A stretch of 64,000 nt of DNA from an uncultured Gammaproteobacteria bacterium (GTDB taxonomy: Bacteria; Pseudomonadota; Gammaproteobacteria; HK1), in NCBI GenBank assembly GCA_947258715.1, contig CAMYJH010000014.1:215965-279964 (forward strand), written 5' to 3'. Both the position numbers and the translations under genes were made by a program. This document shows, in pieces, positions 1-7,156 of the stretch. The notes beneath the pieces were generated by a model. The model had not been told where the DNA came from and searched no databases. It worked only from the letters and a program-made list of their open reading frames with translations. How positions within the stretch are numbered: the first letter of the stretch is position 1; each line of letters starts with the position of its first letter.

Positions 1-261
1 AGCGGCGAGGCGGTGTCTCTGGTGTGCGTGGACGAGACAAGACTGCTGCGCGAGATCGAAAAGCTGCTCACCCGGCGCCTGCCCGCCCGGGAGCTTGCCG
101 GCTTCGAGCCGGATCCAAAGGCCCGCCCCCAGCCGATCGTCCAGCGAACGGGCCGGGGCGCGAGCCGCGCGCGGCCGAACCCGATGGGTTATGCTTCGCC
201 AATTCACGGAAGCGGTTCGCGACGGCGCAGGTCGGCCGGAAACGTTCGACGCGTGGACTGA
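1..261 (+). CDS. rhlE: DEAD-box RNA helicase RhlE, C-terminal end (partial)
   Basis: The frame is open from base 1 and ends at TGA 259-261, giving 86 residues. It begins with SGEAVSLVCVDE and continues with an LLREIEKLL stretch and a GFEPDP motif, the recognisable end of the second RecA-like domain and tail of RhlE helicases. A basic Gly/Arg/Ser-rich tail of about 35 residues follows, as is usual for RhlE and thought to help RNA binding. RhlE unwinds short RNA duplexes in ribosome assembly and RNA turnover. The ATPase motifs lie outside the window. A GC-rich hairpin follows 20 bases after the stop. The family call is firm; the exact paralogue is less so. Confidence 0.8.
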   Translation, partial: SGEAVSLVCVDETRLLREIEKLLTRRLPARELAGFEPDPKARPQPIVQRTGRGASRARPNPMGYASPIHGSGSRRRRSAGNVRRVD

Positions 262-280
262 GCCACTTAATTTAAACTCC

Positions 281-309
281 GGCGGCCGCACCCGTTAACG
301 CGGCCGCCT
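281..309 (+). terminator. GC-rich hairpin after rhlE
   Basis: A perfect 9-bp inverted repeat, GGCGGCCGC and GCGGCCGCC, surrounds a 10-base loop and is followed by a T-rich but interrupted stretch. It lies between the rhlE stop and the next small gene, so it probably ends or attenuates rhlE transcription. There is no pure T run, so intrinsic termination may be incomplete. Confidence 0.6.
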
Positions 310-344
310 ATCTTACTCTTTAGGCCAACAGGAGATCGTATACG

Positions 345-527
345 ATGGCGCGAAAGCCGAATTACTCTTTCGAAAAAAATGCCAAGGCCAAAGCCAAGGC
401 CGCTAAGCGCGAGGCGAAGCGGCAGGCCAAGCTCGCCGCGAAGGCGGAAAAACAGCCTCTCGAGTCGATTCCCCAGTCAGACGACGACGCCCGGCCGGTA
501 GATACCGCAGCGGACGATTCTGCTTAG
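345..527 (+). CDS. small Lys/Ala-rich conserved protein, unknown function
   Basis: This 60-residue protein starts MARKPNYSFEK and is dominated by Lys, Ala and Arg up to about residue 37; the last 20 residues are acidic. An AGGAG ribosome binding site lies about 10 bases before the ATG. Small proteins opening with MARKPNY are widespread in proteobacteria, but I know of no established function. The basic N-terminus suggests nucleic-acid or ribosome contact, and its place after rhlE fits an RNA-related role; both points are inference. A hairpin follows the stop. Confidence 0.65.
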   Translation: MARKPNYSFEKNAKAKAKAAKREAKRQAKLAAKAEKQPLESIPQSDDDARPVDTAADDSA

Positions 528-540
528 CAGAAAATCAAAA

Positions 541-596
541 AGGAGTTGGCGTTAATGTTTCTTCCCCGCGGACAGTAACTATTAGCACCAACTCCG
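541..596. terminator. stem-loop between the small basic protein and the PHP gene
   Basis: GGAGTTGG and CCAACTCC form an inverted repeat around a loop of about 37 bases. An A-tract precedes it and a short T-tract follows, so it could terminate transcription from either side. The loop is long for a classical terminator. Confidence 0.45.
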
Positions 597-742
597 TTTA
601 AATCCGCGGATGCGTTCCCCTCACTCGGGAGTGGGCGTCCTGTAGCTCACGCCTGGTTTTCGGCCTTAGACTATGTTTTTGGGGATCGTCACGTCGCTCC
701 CGGCGACTGCCGGTCTCCGCTGGTCCAGGTAAGGGTATCTCA

Positions 743-1642
743 ATGCTCAACATGCCGTTCGGTCGTTCCGGCAGATTCTTCAAAGGCAACATGCACACCC
801 ATTCGACCAACTCAGACGGGGTGCATCCTCCGCAGACAGTTTGCGCAGCCTATTGCGATAAAGGCTACGACTTTCTGGTTGTGACCGATCACTTCATGGC
901 GCAATACGGTTGGCCCATCACCGACACGCGCCGCTACCGGAACAACGGCTTCACGACTCTCATCGGTTGCGAGCTGCACGCGCCGCGAACCGAGCTGGGA
1001 GAGCTTTGGCACATCAAGGCAATCGGTTTGCCGTTCGACTTCGAGCCGCTCGGCGAGAACGAAACCGGCCCCGAAATCGCGCGCCGGGCCTACGAGGCCG
1101 GGGCGTTTATCGGCATCGTGCATCCTTCGTGGTACGGACTCACACAGAACGACGCGCGCAGCCTGCCTTTCGCCCATGCTATAGAGATCTACAACCACGG
1201 CAGCGCGATCGAAGTGGACCGCGGAAACGACTGGCCGTTTCTAGACAGCTTGCTGAACCAAGGTTGGCGCCTGAGCGGATATGCAACCGATGACGCCCAC
1301 CACCTCACCCACGACTGGCTGGGTGGATGGGTCATGGTCGAGGCTGAGGAGCGGGACCCGGATGCGCTGCTCGAGTCCATCAAGCAGGGGCGCTTTTACT
1401 CCAGCCAGGGACCGGAGATTCACGACATCCGGATCGACGACACCGCCGTGACGGTGCGTTGTTCCCCGGCGAGGGTCATCGCCCTGCAGGGGCGGGGCTC
1501 GAAGTCCCAGCGCGAGATGGGAGACCAGTTAGAGATGGCGATACTTCCCCTGAAGCGATTCGAGACCTCCTGGTTCAGGGTCACGATCATCGACGGGCAG
1601 GGCCGGCGCGCCTGGTCGAATCCTATCTGGCTCACGGCATAG
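743..1642 (+). CDS. PHP-domain metal-dependent phosphoesterase
   Basis: This 299-residue protein carries the PHP metal-binding set: HTH at residues 18-20 with D25, a TDH pair at 49-50, E77/H79 in GCELH, H127 in VHPSW, and DDAHH near 183-187. These ligands normally hold a three-metal centre that hydrolyses phosphoesters; family members act on nucleotides, oligonucleotides or histidinol phosphate. The last 70 residues form a separate beta-rich tail. AAGGG lies upstream of the ATG, and a second Met at codon 4 could also be used. It appears monocistronic. The substrate cannot be told from sequence. A REP repeat lies about 20 bases after the stop. Confidence 0.75.
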   Translation: MLNMPFGRSGRFFKGNMHTHSTNSDGVHPPQTVCAAYCDKGYDFLVVTDHFMAQYGWPITDTRRYRNNGFTTLIGCELHAPRTELGELWHIKAIGLPFDFEPLGENETGPEIARRAYEAGAFIGIVHPSWYGLTQNDARSLPFAHAIEIYNHGSAIEVDRGNDWPFLDSLLNQGWRLSGYATDDAHHLTHDWLGGWVMVEAEERDPDALLESIKQGRFYSSQGPEIHDIRIDDTAVTVRCSPARVIALQGRGSKSQREMGDQLEMAILPLKRFETSWFRVTIIDGQGRRAWSNPIWLTA

Positions 1643-1662
1643 GTGAGTTGCCGAGTGCAACA

Positions 1663-1694
1663 GGGGGACATTCAGAGTCGGTAACTCATTGATT
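1663..1694 (+). repeat. solo REP of the GGGACATTCAGAG family, diverged
   Basis: This stretch shares GGGACATTCAGAG and the GTAACTCATTGATT-like tail with the repeats at 37804, 39507 and 58228. It lacks one base in the TTCG segment and has no inverted partner within 150 bases. It begins about 20 bases after the stop of the PHP gene, matching the 3'-end preference seen elsewhere in the window. Confidence 0.6.
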
Positions 1695-1870
1695 GGTGTG
1701 AACGTAGCGGAGGTCGGCCGTGTTTAGGAAACTACAAGAATGAAAAAATCTCGGCTCGAAATGTCTTCGGCTCGATAAGAATTTAAATGCCCTCGTTGAT
1801 TTCCCCCGATCGGTAGCAGCGAGCCCCAGTCTATTCCTGCAGCAGAGATGGTCAGCCCGGTGCCAGCAGC

Positions 1871-2044
1871 GTACTGCGGCTGAACCGATGGCAGCGAAAG
1901 CGTTTGATTGGAGTACTTGAGCGCGCGCACGACGCGGGCTACGTGCGTCGAGCGCAAGCAATCTTCGCCCTCGGCGAGCGCGTGGCGGTCGCCGGCCGTA
2001 GATACGGCGGGACCGCCCGCTTCGTTCGCCCACCGCCTCAGTAG
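1871..2044 (+). pseudogene. relict N-terminus of an IS630-type transposase
   Basis: An open frame reads VLRLNRWQRKRLI, then an RRAQAIFALGE segment, and ends at TAG 2042-2044. This resembles the helix-turn-helix start of IS630-family transposases, which recognise the element ends. The second helix has drifted into Gly/Arg-rich sequence, there is no clear start codon, and the catalytic domain is missing. The tail overlaps the 3' end of the neighbouring gene on the other strand by a few bases. The flanking 1695-1870 stretch shows nothing else. The call rests on remembered family similarity and is moderate. Confidence 0.4.
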
Positions 2045-2883
2045 GAGAGGCTGTTGATGAGATACATGATCTTAAGCACCTCTGTCGGCGCGACGCCGCT
2101 GCCGAACGCGGCGACGAAGATCGCCTCGATGTCGCCGCTGCGGTAGGTGTTGCTGAGGGTGCGATCCACCAGTAGGCGGAAATCGTTGTCACCGCGTGCC
2201 AAGGCGAGCGCATAGGGCTCATGGGTGAAGTATCGGGAGGACAGGTTCAGCTTCACCGGGGCCGCGCTGGAGCGGAGCAGCTCCACCAGGATCATCCGAT
2301 CCGCAAAGTATGCAGGGATATCGCCGGCCTCGAGACGCGCCAGCCCGTCCTGGTGGCTCTTGACCGCAACCACATCCGCGTCGATCTTGAGCTGCTTGAG
2401 GCTACGCACGAGCGCCTCCTCGGTCGTGGTTCCGGAGCGAACCCCGACTCTTTTTCCAGCGAGCCCCTCAAAATTGTCTGGGCCGTCCTCCCGGAACAGC
2501 ACGCTGGCGCCGTCGACGAAGGTGTAGAGCGAGAAGTCGACGCGCTCGCGCCTTGACAGAGTCACGGAGGTGGGCCCGCACAGGATGTCGATTTTCCCCC
2601 GTTCCACCATATCGAAGCGGTTGTCAGCGCTTACCTCGATGTATTCCACCTTCATGTCCTGAAGTCCCAGCGTGGACTTCACGCTCAGGGCCACGCGTCG
2701 ACACAGCTCCACGGCATAGCCCGCCGGCTCGCCAAGGGCGTTCCTGAATGCGAACGGTGGCGCATCCGAACGGTAACCAATCCGGAACGTGTTGGACTCC
2801 TTGACGCGATCGAGCGTGGCCGCCTGTCCCGCGCCACAGAACAGCAACAGAGTTGCCGCAACCAGCAACAGAGTTGATCTCAT
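2038..2883 (-). CDS. periplasmic amino-acid-type ABC substrate-binding protein (SBP_bac_3)
   Basis: The start is taken at MRSTLLLVAATLLLF, which has GGGAG about 9 bases upstream and opens a good signal peptide ending near QAA. The mature part has the family features: RIGYRSDAPPFAF near the start, GYAVELC, a GPTSVTLSRRERVDFS segment, and VGVRSGTTTEE in the second lobe. Such proteins capture polar amino acids in the periplasm for an ABC importer, but no permease or ATPase gene lies nearby. It may serve a distant transporter or a sensor. The C-terminal end (LINSLSY) abuts a transposase relict. Confidence 0.75.
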   Translation of the reverse strand: MRSTLLLVAATLLLFCGAGQAATLDRVKESNTFRIGYRSDAPPFAFRNALGEPAGYAVELCRRVALSVKSTLGLQDMKVEYIEVSADNRFDMVERGKIDILCGPTSVTLSRRERVDFSLYTFVDGASVLFREDGPDNFEGLAGKRVGVRSGTTTEEALVRSLKQLKIDADVVAVKSHQDGLARLEAGDIPAYFADRMILVELLRSSAAPVKLNLSSRYFTHEPYALALARGDNDFRLLVDRTLSNTYRSGDIEAIFVAAFGSGVAPTEVLKIMYLINSLSY

Positions 2884-3106
2884 CTTCAAATCTCCCGTTT
2901 TAGTCGTTAGCGCACAATTCCGCGCGACACTAGCCGAGGGCATTGCGCCCGTCGAGCTTCTTCTTCTATTCGTTTCGCATCATCGTTTCTTTTATTCCTC
3001 CACGCAAGAAACGGCCGGAAAATTGGCCGTCGCTCGTCAACCAGGTCTAAGACGCGGTTTTCGTAGCGTTTGTTTGCCTCTTATCATCGCCCTTTTATAT
3101 GGCGAA

Positions 3107-3128
3107 AATTGACCTTTGAGGGTCAATT
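3107..3128. repeat. perfect 8-bp dyad in a gene-free region
   Basis: AATTGACC and GGTCAATT flank a 6-base centre. It lies between the binding-protein gene and the MITE at 3380. It could be a regulator site or a small hairpin. The rest of 2884-3379 shows no convincing gene: open frames on both strands lack family resemblance, and the plus-strand one runs into the MITE. Confidence 0.4.
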
Positions 3129-3379
3129 CAACGGCTGGGGTCCCTCGACTTCCTAGCGACGCGGTTGGGGCTCGAGTTGAAATCGGTTGCCGCGCTATCG
3201 GCGGTTGACGGGCGTGCTCTCACCCTCCGCTTAAGAGGCGCGGACCGTACGGAAGCGATTATCGACGGAAAACGGGAACGAGTCATCGTAAATTTCAAAC
3301 GTTTCGAACCGCGCGCAGGAGAGAAACAACCGGTGGTTAAGATAAGTGCGTGCGCTCCCACACACGTGCTCGCTCTGAC

Positions 3380-3526
3380 TAGAACCTATCTCGCAATTTC
3401 TGTGCTTAGCCTAACAGCGTTAAAAGACAGGCTCGAAACGCTCATTTACCGGCGTATAAACTGCGCTTATTAAGTCTGTTTTTTGCCTTGTCTTATCCAA
3501 GATCGCTAATTTTGAAATAGGTTCTA
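3380..3526. mobile_element. MITE A, copy 1 (about 147 bp, TA-flanked)
   Basis: This block is closely matched at 6524-6668. Its ends are inverted repeats, GAACCTATCTC on the left and a one-mismatch mirror (GAAATAGGTTC) on the right, each bounded by TA. TA duplication is typical of IS630/Tc1-type elements. The interior carries no gene. The right end supplies the TAG stop of the permease gene at 3524, so the element landed at or inside that gene's 3' end. Confidence 0.65.
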
Positions 3527-4561
3527 CACAAAGGCTGCGAAAACCACTCCGATTACAATCGCGCCGACAATTCCGAAGCACATGTAGGCCAGGAACACAG
3601 ACCGCTTCACCAGCGACCATACCGCGGCCATGGCGGGGACCGAGCTGACCGCGCCAGCAACCATGAAGGCCATTGCCGCGCCGGCGCTCATGCCTTGCTC
3701 CATCAGACCAGCGACGAGCGCCGGGGCCGCATACCCGTTGAGATAGGCGGGGGCGCCCACCACGGCGCCGATCACGATCGGGAACAAGCCCTCGCCGCCG
3801 ACCACGCCACCAATCGCTTCCGCCGGCACGTAGGTGACGAGCAGCGCTTCCAGCAGATAGGCCAGCGCCAGCCATTTGATCAGAAAAAGCGCGTTCACCA
3901 TCGCCTCGGATCTAAAAGACTTGATCCGCCTCGAATCCTTCCAGAATCGCCACATTGATCTACCTTCGAACGGTGAGGGTCCGCCGCCGCAGCAACCGCC
4001 GCTCGAGCGATTCTTTAGCGGTTGCGCGAAGGCTCCCTGGTTGATCAGGAACCGAACGCCAAAGCCGCCCATGAGGCCGAGCGCCACCGCCGCCACGGCC
4101 TTGCCGATGGCGAACTCCCATCCAAGGGCGGCAGCGGTGATAAGCACCGTCGGCGGGTCGATGAGCGGCGAGGACAACCAGAACGCCATCACTGCCGAAA
4201 GCGGTGCACCGACGGCCAGCAGACCGGCAACGAATGGAATCACCTCGCACGAGCAGAAGGGGGCGAGCCCGCCGAAAAACGCCGCGAGCACGATCATGCG
4301 AGTCTCGCGGCCTTCAAAGGCTCGGGCCACGACGCTCTCCGCGCCGCTTGCCTTGAGATAAGCAATGAGCAGAACCGCGACCGCAATGTACGCAAGCGTG
4401 CCGCTGAATGCACCAATCGCGATCCGGAGGACCGGATCGAGCTGCTCGCCGTCGAACAGCGCCACCGCGACCGGTATGAGCAGAATAAGCGTCCAGACCG
4501 AAAAAATGCTGTCGGCGCGCCTGCGCAGCTCGTCGAAGCCTTTGACCGCGATCTCGGTCAT
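3524..4561 (-). CDS. ArsP-like permease (DUF318 / UPF0718 family)
   Basis: This 345-residue inner-membrane protein has about eight to ten hydrophobic segments in two repeats. The first ends in the hallmark PFCSCEVIPF (C103 and C105); the second carries GAPAYLNGYAAP. A soluble loop between the halves holds a Cys-Gly cluster (GGCCGGG, residues 188-194). Family members include the methylarsenite exporter ArsP and related metal(loid) permeases. It lies 12 bases after an ArsR-type gene, so substrate-induced expression is likely. AAGGGA precedes the ATG. The TAG stop is formed by the end of MITE A, so the native C-terminus may have been changed. The substrate is unproven. Confidence 0.75.
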   Translation of the reverse strand: MTEIAVKGFDELRRRADSIFSVWTLILLIPVAVALFDGEQLDPVLRIAIGAFSGTLAYIAVAVLLIAYLKASGAESVVARAFEGRETRMIVLAAFFGGLAPFCSCEVIPFVAGLLAVGAPLSAVMAFWLSSPLIDPPTVLITAAALGWEFAIGKAVAAVALGLMGGFGVRFLINQGAFAQPLKNRSSGGCCGGGPSPFEGRSMWRFWKDSRRIKSFRSEAMVNALFLIKWLALAYLLEALLVTYVPAEAIGGVVGGEGLFPIVIGAVVGAPAYLNGYAAPALVAGLMEQGMSAGAAMAFMVAGAVSSVPAMAAVWSLVKRSVFLAYMCFGIVGAIVIGVVFAAFV

Positions 4562-4573
4562 GGTGTTTTTCCC

Positions 4574-4885
4574 TTACCCGCCGGCTCGGGTGTGCCTGGC
4601 CTCTGCGCAGCACTCCCGAAGCAGGAAGCCGGCCAGCTCCTCGATGCGCGTGTAGGCGGCACGATTAATCACCGCGCGGCCCTGGCGTTCCTGATCGATG
4701 AGCCCGCCGGCGGCGAGAAATCTCAGGTGGTGGGCCAGGGTGGACGCCGGCAAACGGACGCGTTCCTGAAGCTCGCCCACCGCGAGGCCCTCATCGCCGG
4801 CGCGAACAAGTGCCAGCAACACCTCGAGCCGAGGCTCCGAGCCGACCGCCGCGAAACCCTGGGCTGCCTCCTCCAGATCGAGCAT
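4574..4885 (-). CDS. ArsR-family winged-helix repressor
   Basis: This 103-residue protein has the ArsR fold: an EPRLEVLLAL helix, a recognition region LPASTLAHHLRFLAAGGLI, and a wing with RQGR. It lacks the classical CVC motif in helix 3; instead a Cys pair (C92-C93) stands in the last helix, suggesting a C-terminal thiol metalloid site. It is the first gene of a two-gene operon with the permease, so it most likely represses both until its ligand binds. An AT-rich dyad 22 bases upstream is a good operator candidate. The family call is firm; the ligand is inferred. Confidence 0.85.
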   Translation of the reverse strand: MLDLEEAAQGFAAVGSEPRLEVLLALVRAGDEGLAVGELQERVRLPASTLAHHLRFLAAGGLIDQERQGRAVINRAAYTRIEELAGFLLRECCAEARHTRAGG

Positions 4886-4907
4886 GGCTTTACTATCCTG
4901 AAAAGAA

Positions 4908-4937
4908 ACTATAAAACTAGAATATTAGTTATATAGT
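4908..4937 (-). promoter_or_regulatory. AT-rich dyad, candidate ArsR operator/promoter
   Basis: ACTATA and TATAGT form the ends of a 30-base, very AT-rich segment in a GC-rich neighbourhood, directly upstream of the ArsR-type start. Position and composition suit an ArsR operator overlapping the promoter. Confidence 0.5.
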
Positions 4938-5084
4938 CCCATGTCAAGCGTCCACTAACGAGTGCGTAAAAACGAGTAGGGAAAGGTCAGGGAGCGGTAG
5001 TCGCCCAGACGAATATCGCTCTCGTTGGGATGCAGTTCGGCAGCTAAGGGGGCTACGAATGAATTTGAGCGTCCTGTTTCTTCG

Positions 5085-5528
5085 CTACTGCCGGAACGGG
5101 TAGCCGGCCTTCTGCCATTCGGCGAGGTGCATCACCACGGCGGTGACGTTGGTGAATCCCAGATCCTTGATCGTCTTCGCCGCAAGCGAGGAACGATTGC
5201 CGGACACGCATTGCACATAGATAGGCCGCTCGAAGTCGATGTTGGCGGGAAAACCCACAAGCTGCCAAATCCCGAATTCAACCACTCCTCGCGGCAGGTG
5301 GACCGCGCCAGGGATGTGTCCGGACGCATATTCGGATTCCTCTCGTACGTCGATGATCAGCGCGCCGGCGGGGTTGTCGACCACCTTCTTGAAGCCTTCA
5401 ATGTCGATGACGTTCACGTCGTCCCGAGCCGCCCTGATTATGTCGCCAACGACCGGCGGCAAGTGCGCCGCCGTGGCGACCGCGGGCAGCAGAAGCAAGG
5501 CTGCGAGCGAAAGTTTCATTCTGTTCAT
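5085..5528 (-). CDS. exported rhodanese-like sulfurtransferase
   Basis: This 147-residue protein has a signal peptide (MNRMKLSLAALLLLPAVATA) and one rhodanese domain. It contains the LIIDVREESEYASGHIPGA entry motif and an active-site loop CVSGNRS with the catalytic Cys at 107. Single-domain periplasmic rhodaneses carry or transfer sulfane sulfur, though many roles are unknown. The start at 5528 is chosen because it begins the signal peptide and has GAAGGA upstream; a longer frame to 5558 would start inside a repeat. It stands alone between the ArsR upstream region and a REP. Confidence 0.8.
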   Translation of the reverse strand: MNRMKLSLAALLLLPAVATAAHLPPVVGDIIRAARDDVNVIDIEGFKKVVDNPAGALIIDVREESEYASGHIPGAVHLPRGVVEFGIWQLVGFPANIDFERPIYVQCVSGNRSSLAAKTIKDLGFTNVTAVVMHLAEWQKAGYPFRQ

Positions 5529-5548
5529 ATCCTTCTCCTCGCCATAGG

Positions 5549-5579
5549 TGGGGGACATTCAGAGTTCGCAACCCCTTAA
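5549..5579 (+). repeat. solo REP of the GGGACATTCAGAG family
   Basis: It contains GGGACATTCAGAGTTCG followed by CAACCCCTTAAT, so the inner part has diverged from the consensus. It lies just upstream of the rhodanese ribosome binding site, one of the few copies at a 5' end. No inverted partner is visible nearby. Confidence 0.65.
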
Positions 5580-5964
5580 TATTGAACTACCTGAAGTTTC
5601 TTGAGCAAACTCGTCGCTGTTCCGGATTTTGCTAAGACTTCAGCATGGAGGTGAAAATCAGGCGCGTGTGTTGCCGTTCGTCCTCCATAGGCCATCATCG
5701 GGGCGATACCAGGAATGATGCGGCTCCGAATGCTGCAGTTCAATCAGTCCGATTTCGCTAAGGCGGCGAAGTTGGTCCGATTTGCGCGTAGTTGGTTTCT
5801 TCCCAGACAGACTGGCAAGGTTCTGGCGACACCCCGAGACGACTGCCCGAGCTTTGGAGGTTTTTGAGCAAAAAGCGCCGCGTGGAAACGGCACGGCAGT
5901 CGACTATTGATCTAATAGTGTCTCGTGGTGCCTCTAAACCTTCGATGGCACATATCTAGAGTGA

Positions 5965-6405
5965 CTGGAGAAAAAGCTGGCCGTGCTGGAAGAAAATCCC
6001 AGCCACAAGCGCTCGCTATATGTCGCTTTGAGCAACAAGGTAAGCCACTTGTTTGGGAAAATCGCGAACAGAGACGAAGAATTAACCGAAACGGTATTTA
6101 CGAAGGTCAGTAAATCCAATCCGAAAACGACGCGACAAAGACTTGAAACTATGTTGAAGAATCTATCTACAGGAGCACATTCGTGAAGCATCATCTTTCA
6201 AAACAATTCTCTAAATGCCGTTTACGCAATCCTCACATTCCTTTTCGCGTCGGTAATTCTGCTGTATTCCTGGAACACCATATCACTGCTGCTTGACTAG
6301 CCTCTCACCCAGTATAAGCATGCGGTTGTTACACCGGCCGTTGCCTATATGCTGGGACGGGTCATGCGCGGTGCCGTCGGTCACGGCCGCCGGGCGCTGC
6401 TCTAG
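5965..6405 (+). pseudogene. decayed small membrane-protein gene with two in-frame stops
   Basis: One frame stays coding-like from CTG 5965 to TAG 6403-6405 but is broken by TGA 6184-6186 and TAG 6298-6300. The first part is hydrophilic and helix-prone (EKKLAVLEENPSHKR). The second contains a convincing membrane segment (AVYAILTFLFASVILLYSW). The third ends in RRALL. The DNA is visibly poorer in GC than its surroundings, hinting at acquisition. I do not recognise the family. The alternative is a short gene starting at GTG 5983 with a non-coding tail. The preceding 5580-5964 stretch shows only weak open frames. Confidence 0.4.
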
Positions 6406-6523
6406 GGGCCGAGTGGCGGCGCGTGATTGGTCGTCGGAAAAGGTCAAAAAGCGTCCCGGAGTTGACTTGTCGCCAAAAAGACAATTCCGCAGAAAGGTGG
6501 CCGGCTAGGCTCCTCAGCGTGAT

Positions 6524-6668
6524 TAGAACCCATCTCAAAATTGCGCTGCTTAGCCTAACGGCGTTAAGAATAGGTTCAAAATGCTCATTTACCGGCGTCT
6601 AAACTGCGCTTATTAAGCCTGTGTTTGCCTTGTCTTATCCAAGCTCGCTAATTTTGAGATAGGTTCTA
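6524..6668. mobile_element. MITE A, copy 2 (about 145 bp, TA-flanked)
   Basis: It matches 3380-3526 over its whole length, including CTCATTTACCGGCGT and TTGCCTTGTCTTATCCAAG inside. The ends are GAACCCATCTC and GAGATAGGTTC, flanked by TA. It carries no transposase and would need one supplied in trans. A second palindromic element begins two bases later. Confidence 0.65.
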
Positions 6669-6669
6669 G

Positions 6670-6828
6670 TGTCCCGTCCCGTAAATAGGTTGCGTATATC
6701 GGCGAGCTACCCGGGTCGTGTGGCAAGACGCGGGGAGGAGGAATAGCCGTAGCTATTGCGACGAGTCGCAACGCCGCCACACGGCGCGGGAGCCGGCGAG
6801 ATACCGAAGTTATTTGCGGGACGGGACA
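6670..6828. mobile_element. MITE B, 159-bp palindromic element
   Basis: The ends are TGTCCCGTCCCGTAAATA and its near-perfect inverse (TTATTTGCGGGACGGGACA). The arms continue as an imperfect inverted repeat toward GTGTGGC/GCCACAC, so the whole element can fold into one long hairpin. No gene fits inside. It abuts MITE A on one side and lies 8 bases from the first DctD-type site on the other, so it may affect regulation of the dct operon. Confidence 0.6.
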
Positions 6829-6836
6829 TTCCCCGC

Positions 6837-6885
6837 GTGCGGGAATCCGCACAGACCCCGGCGCCGACTCTGCGGAATCCCGCAC
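6837..6885 (+). promoter_or_regulatory. tandem DctD-type upstream activator sites
   Basis: Two dyads lie 33 bases apart: GTGCGG-GAAT-CCGCAC at 6837-6852 and TGCGG-AATC-CCGCA at 6871-6884. They match the form of DctD binding sites described upstream of dctA and dctP in rhizobia and pseudomonads (GTGCGG, AT-rich centre, CCGCAC). They sit about 110-150 bases before the sigma54 promoter, the usual enhancer distance, and a dctB-dctD pair lies downstream. Confidence 0.75.
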
Positions 6886-6996
6886 ATCTAGCCGGCAGCG
6901 GCTAAGGCCACCGCGGAAGCCCCGGTGCCCAAAAGGCCCCGTTTAATGTAAGGTAAAATACTCCAACAAAAAGACCGGGCGGGCCGCGACGCGACC

Positions 6997-7012
6997 TGGC
7001 CCGATGCTTGCA
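6997..7012 (+). promoter_or_regulatory. sigma54 (-24/-12) promoter of the dctPQM operon
   Basis: TGGCCCGATGCTTGCA matches the sigma54 consensus TGGCACG-N4-TTGCW at every fixed position except one (A to C at position 5), with exact GG-to-GC spacing. The predicted start of transcription is near 7023, leaving a leader of about 130 bases before dctP. Confidence 0.8.
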
Positions 7013-7156
7013 AGCAAACCATCCGAACCCGGCACGAGGCGGTTCGACGCCCCGAATCGGAAACGGAGCCCGGCGACAAGAACCGGGACGCCACCGGCGG
7101 TTCGAGGCGAGCGCTGCTGCCGTGGGACCCATAAGCAAACAAAGAGGAGATTACCG

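Noticed and set aside
3165..3473. 102-residue plus-strand frame before the ArsP-like permease
   Set aside because: Its last third is the MITE, no ribosome binding site is seen, and it resembles no family.
5658..5894. 78-residue minus-strand frame near the rhodanese
   Set aside because: Some protein-like stretch at its end, but no start context or family; left uncalled.
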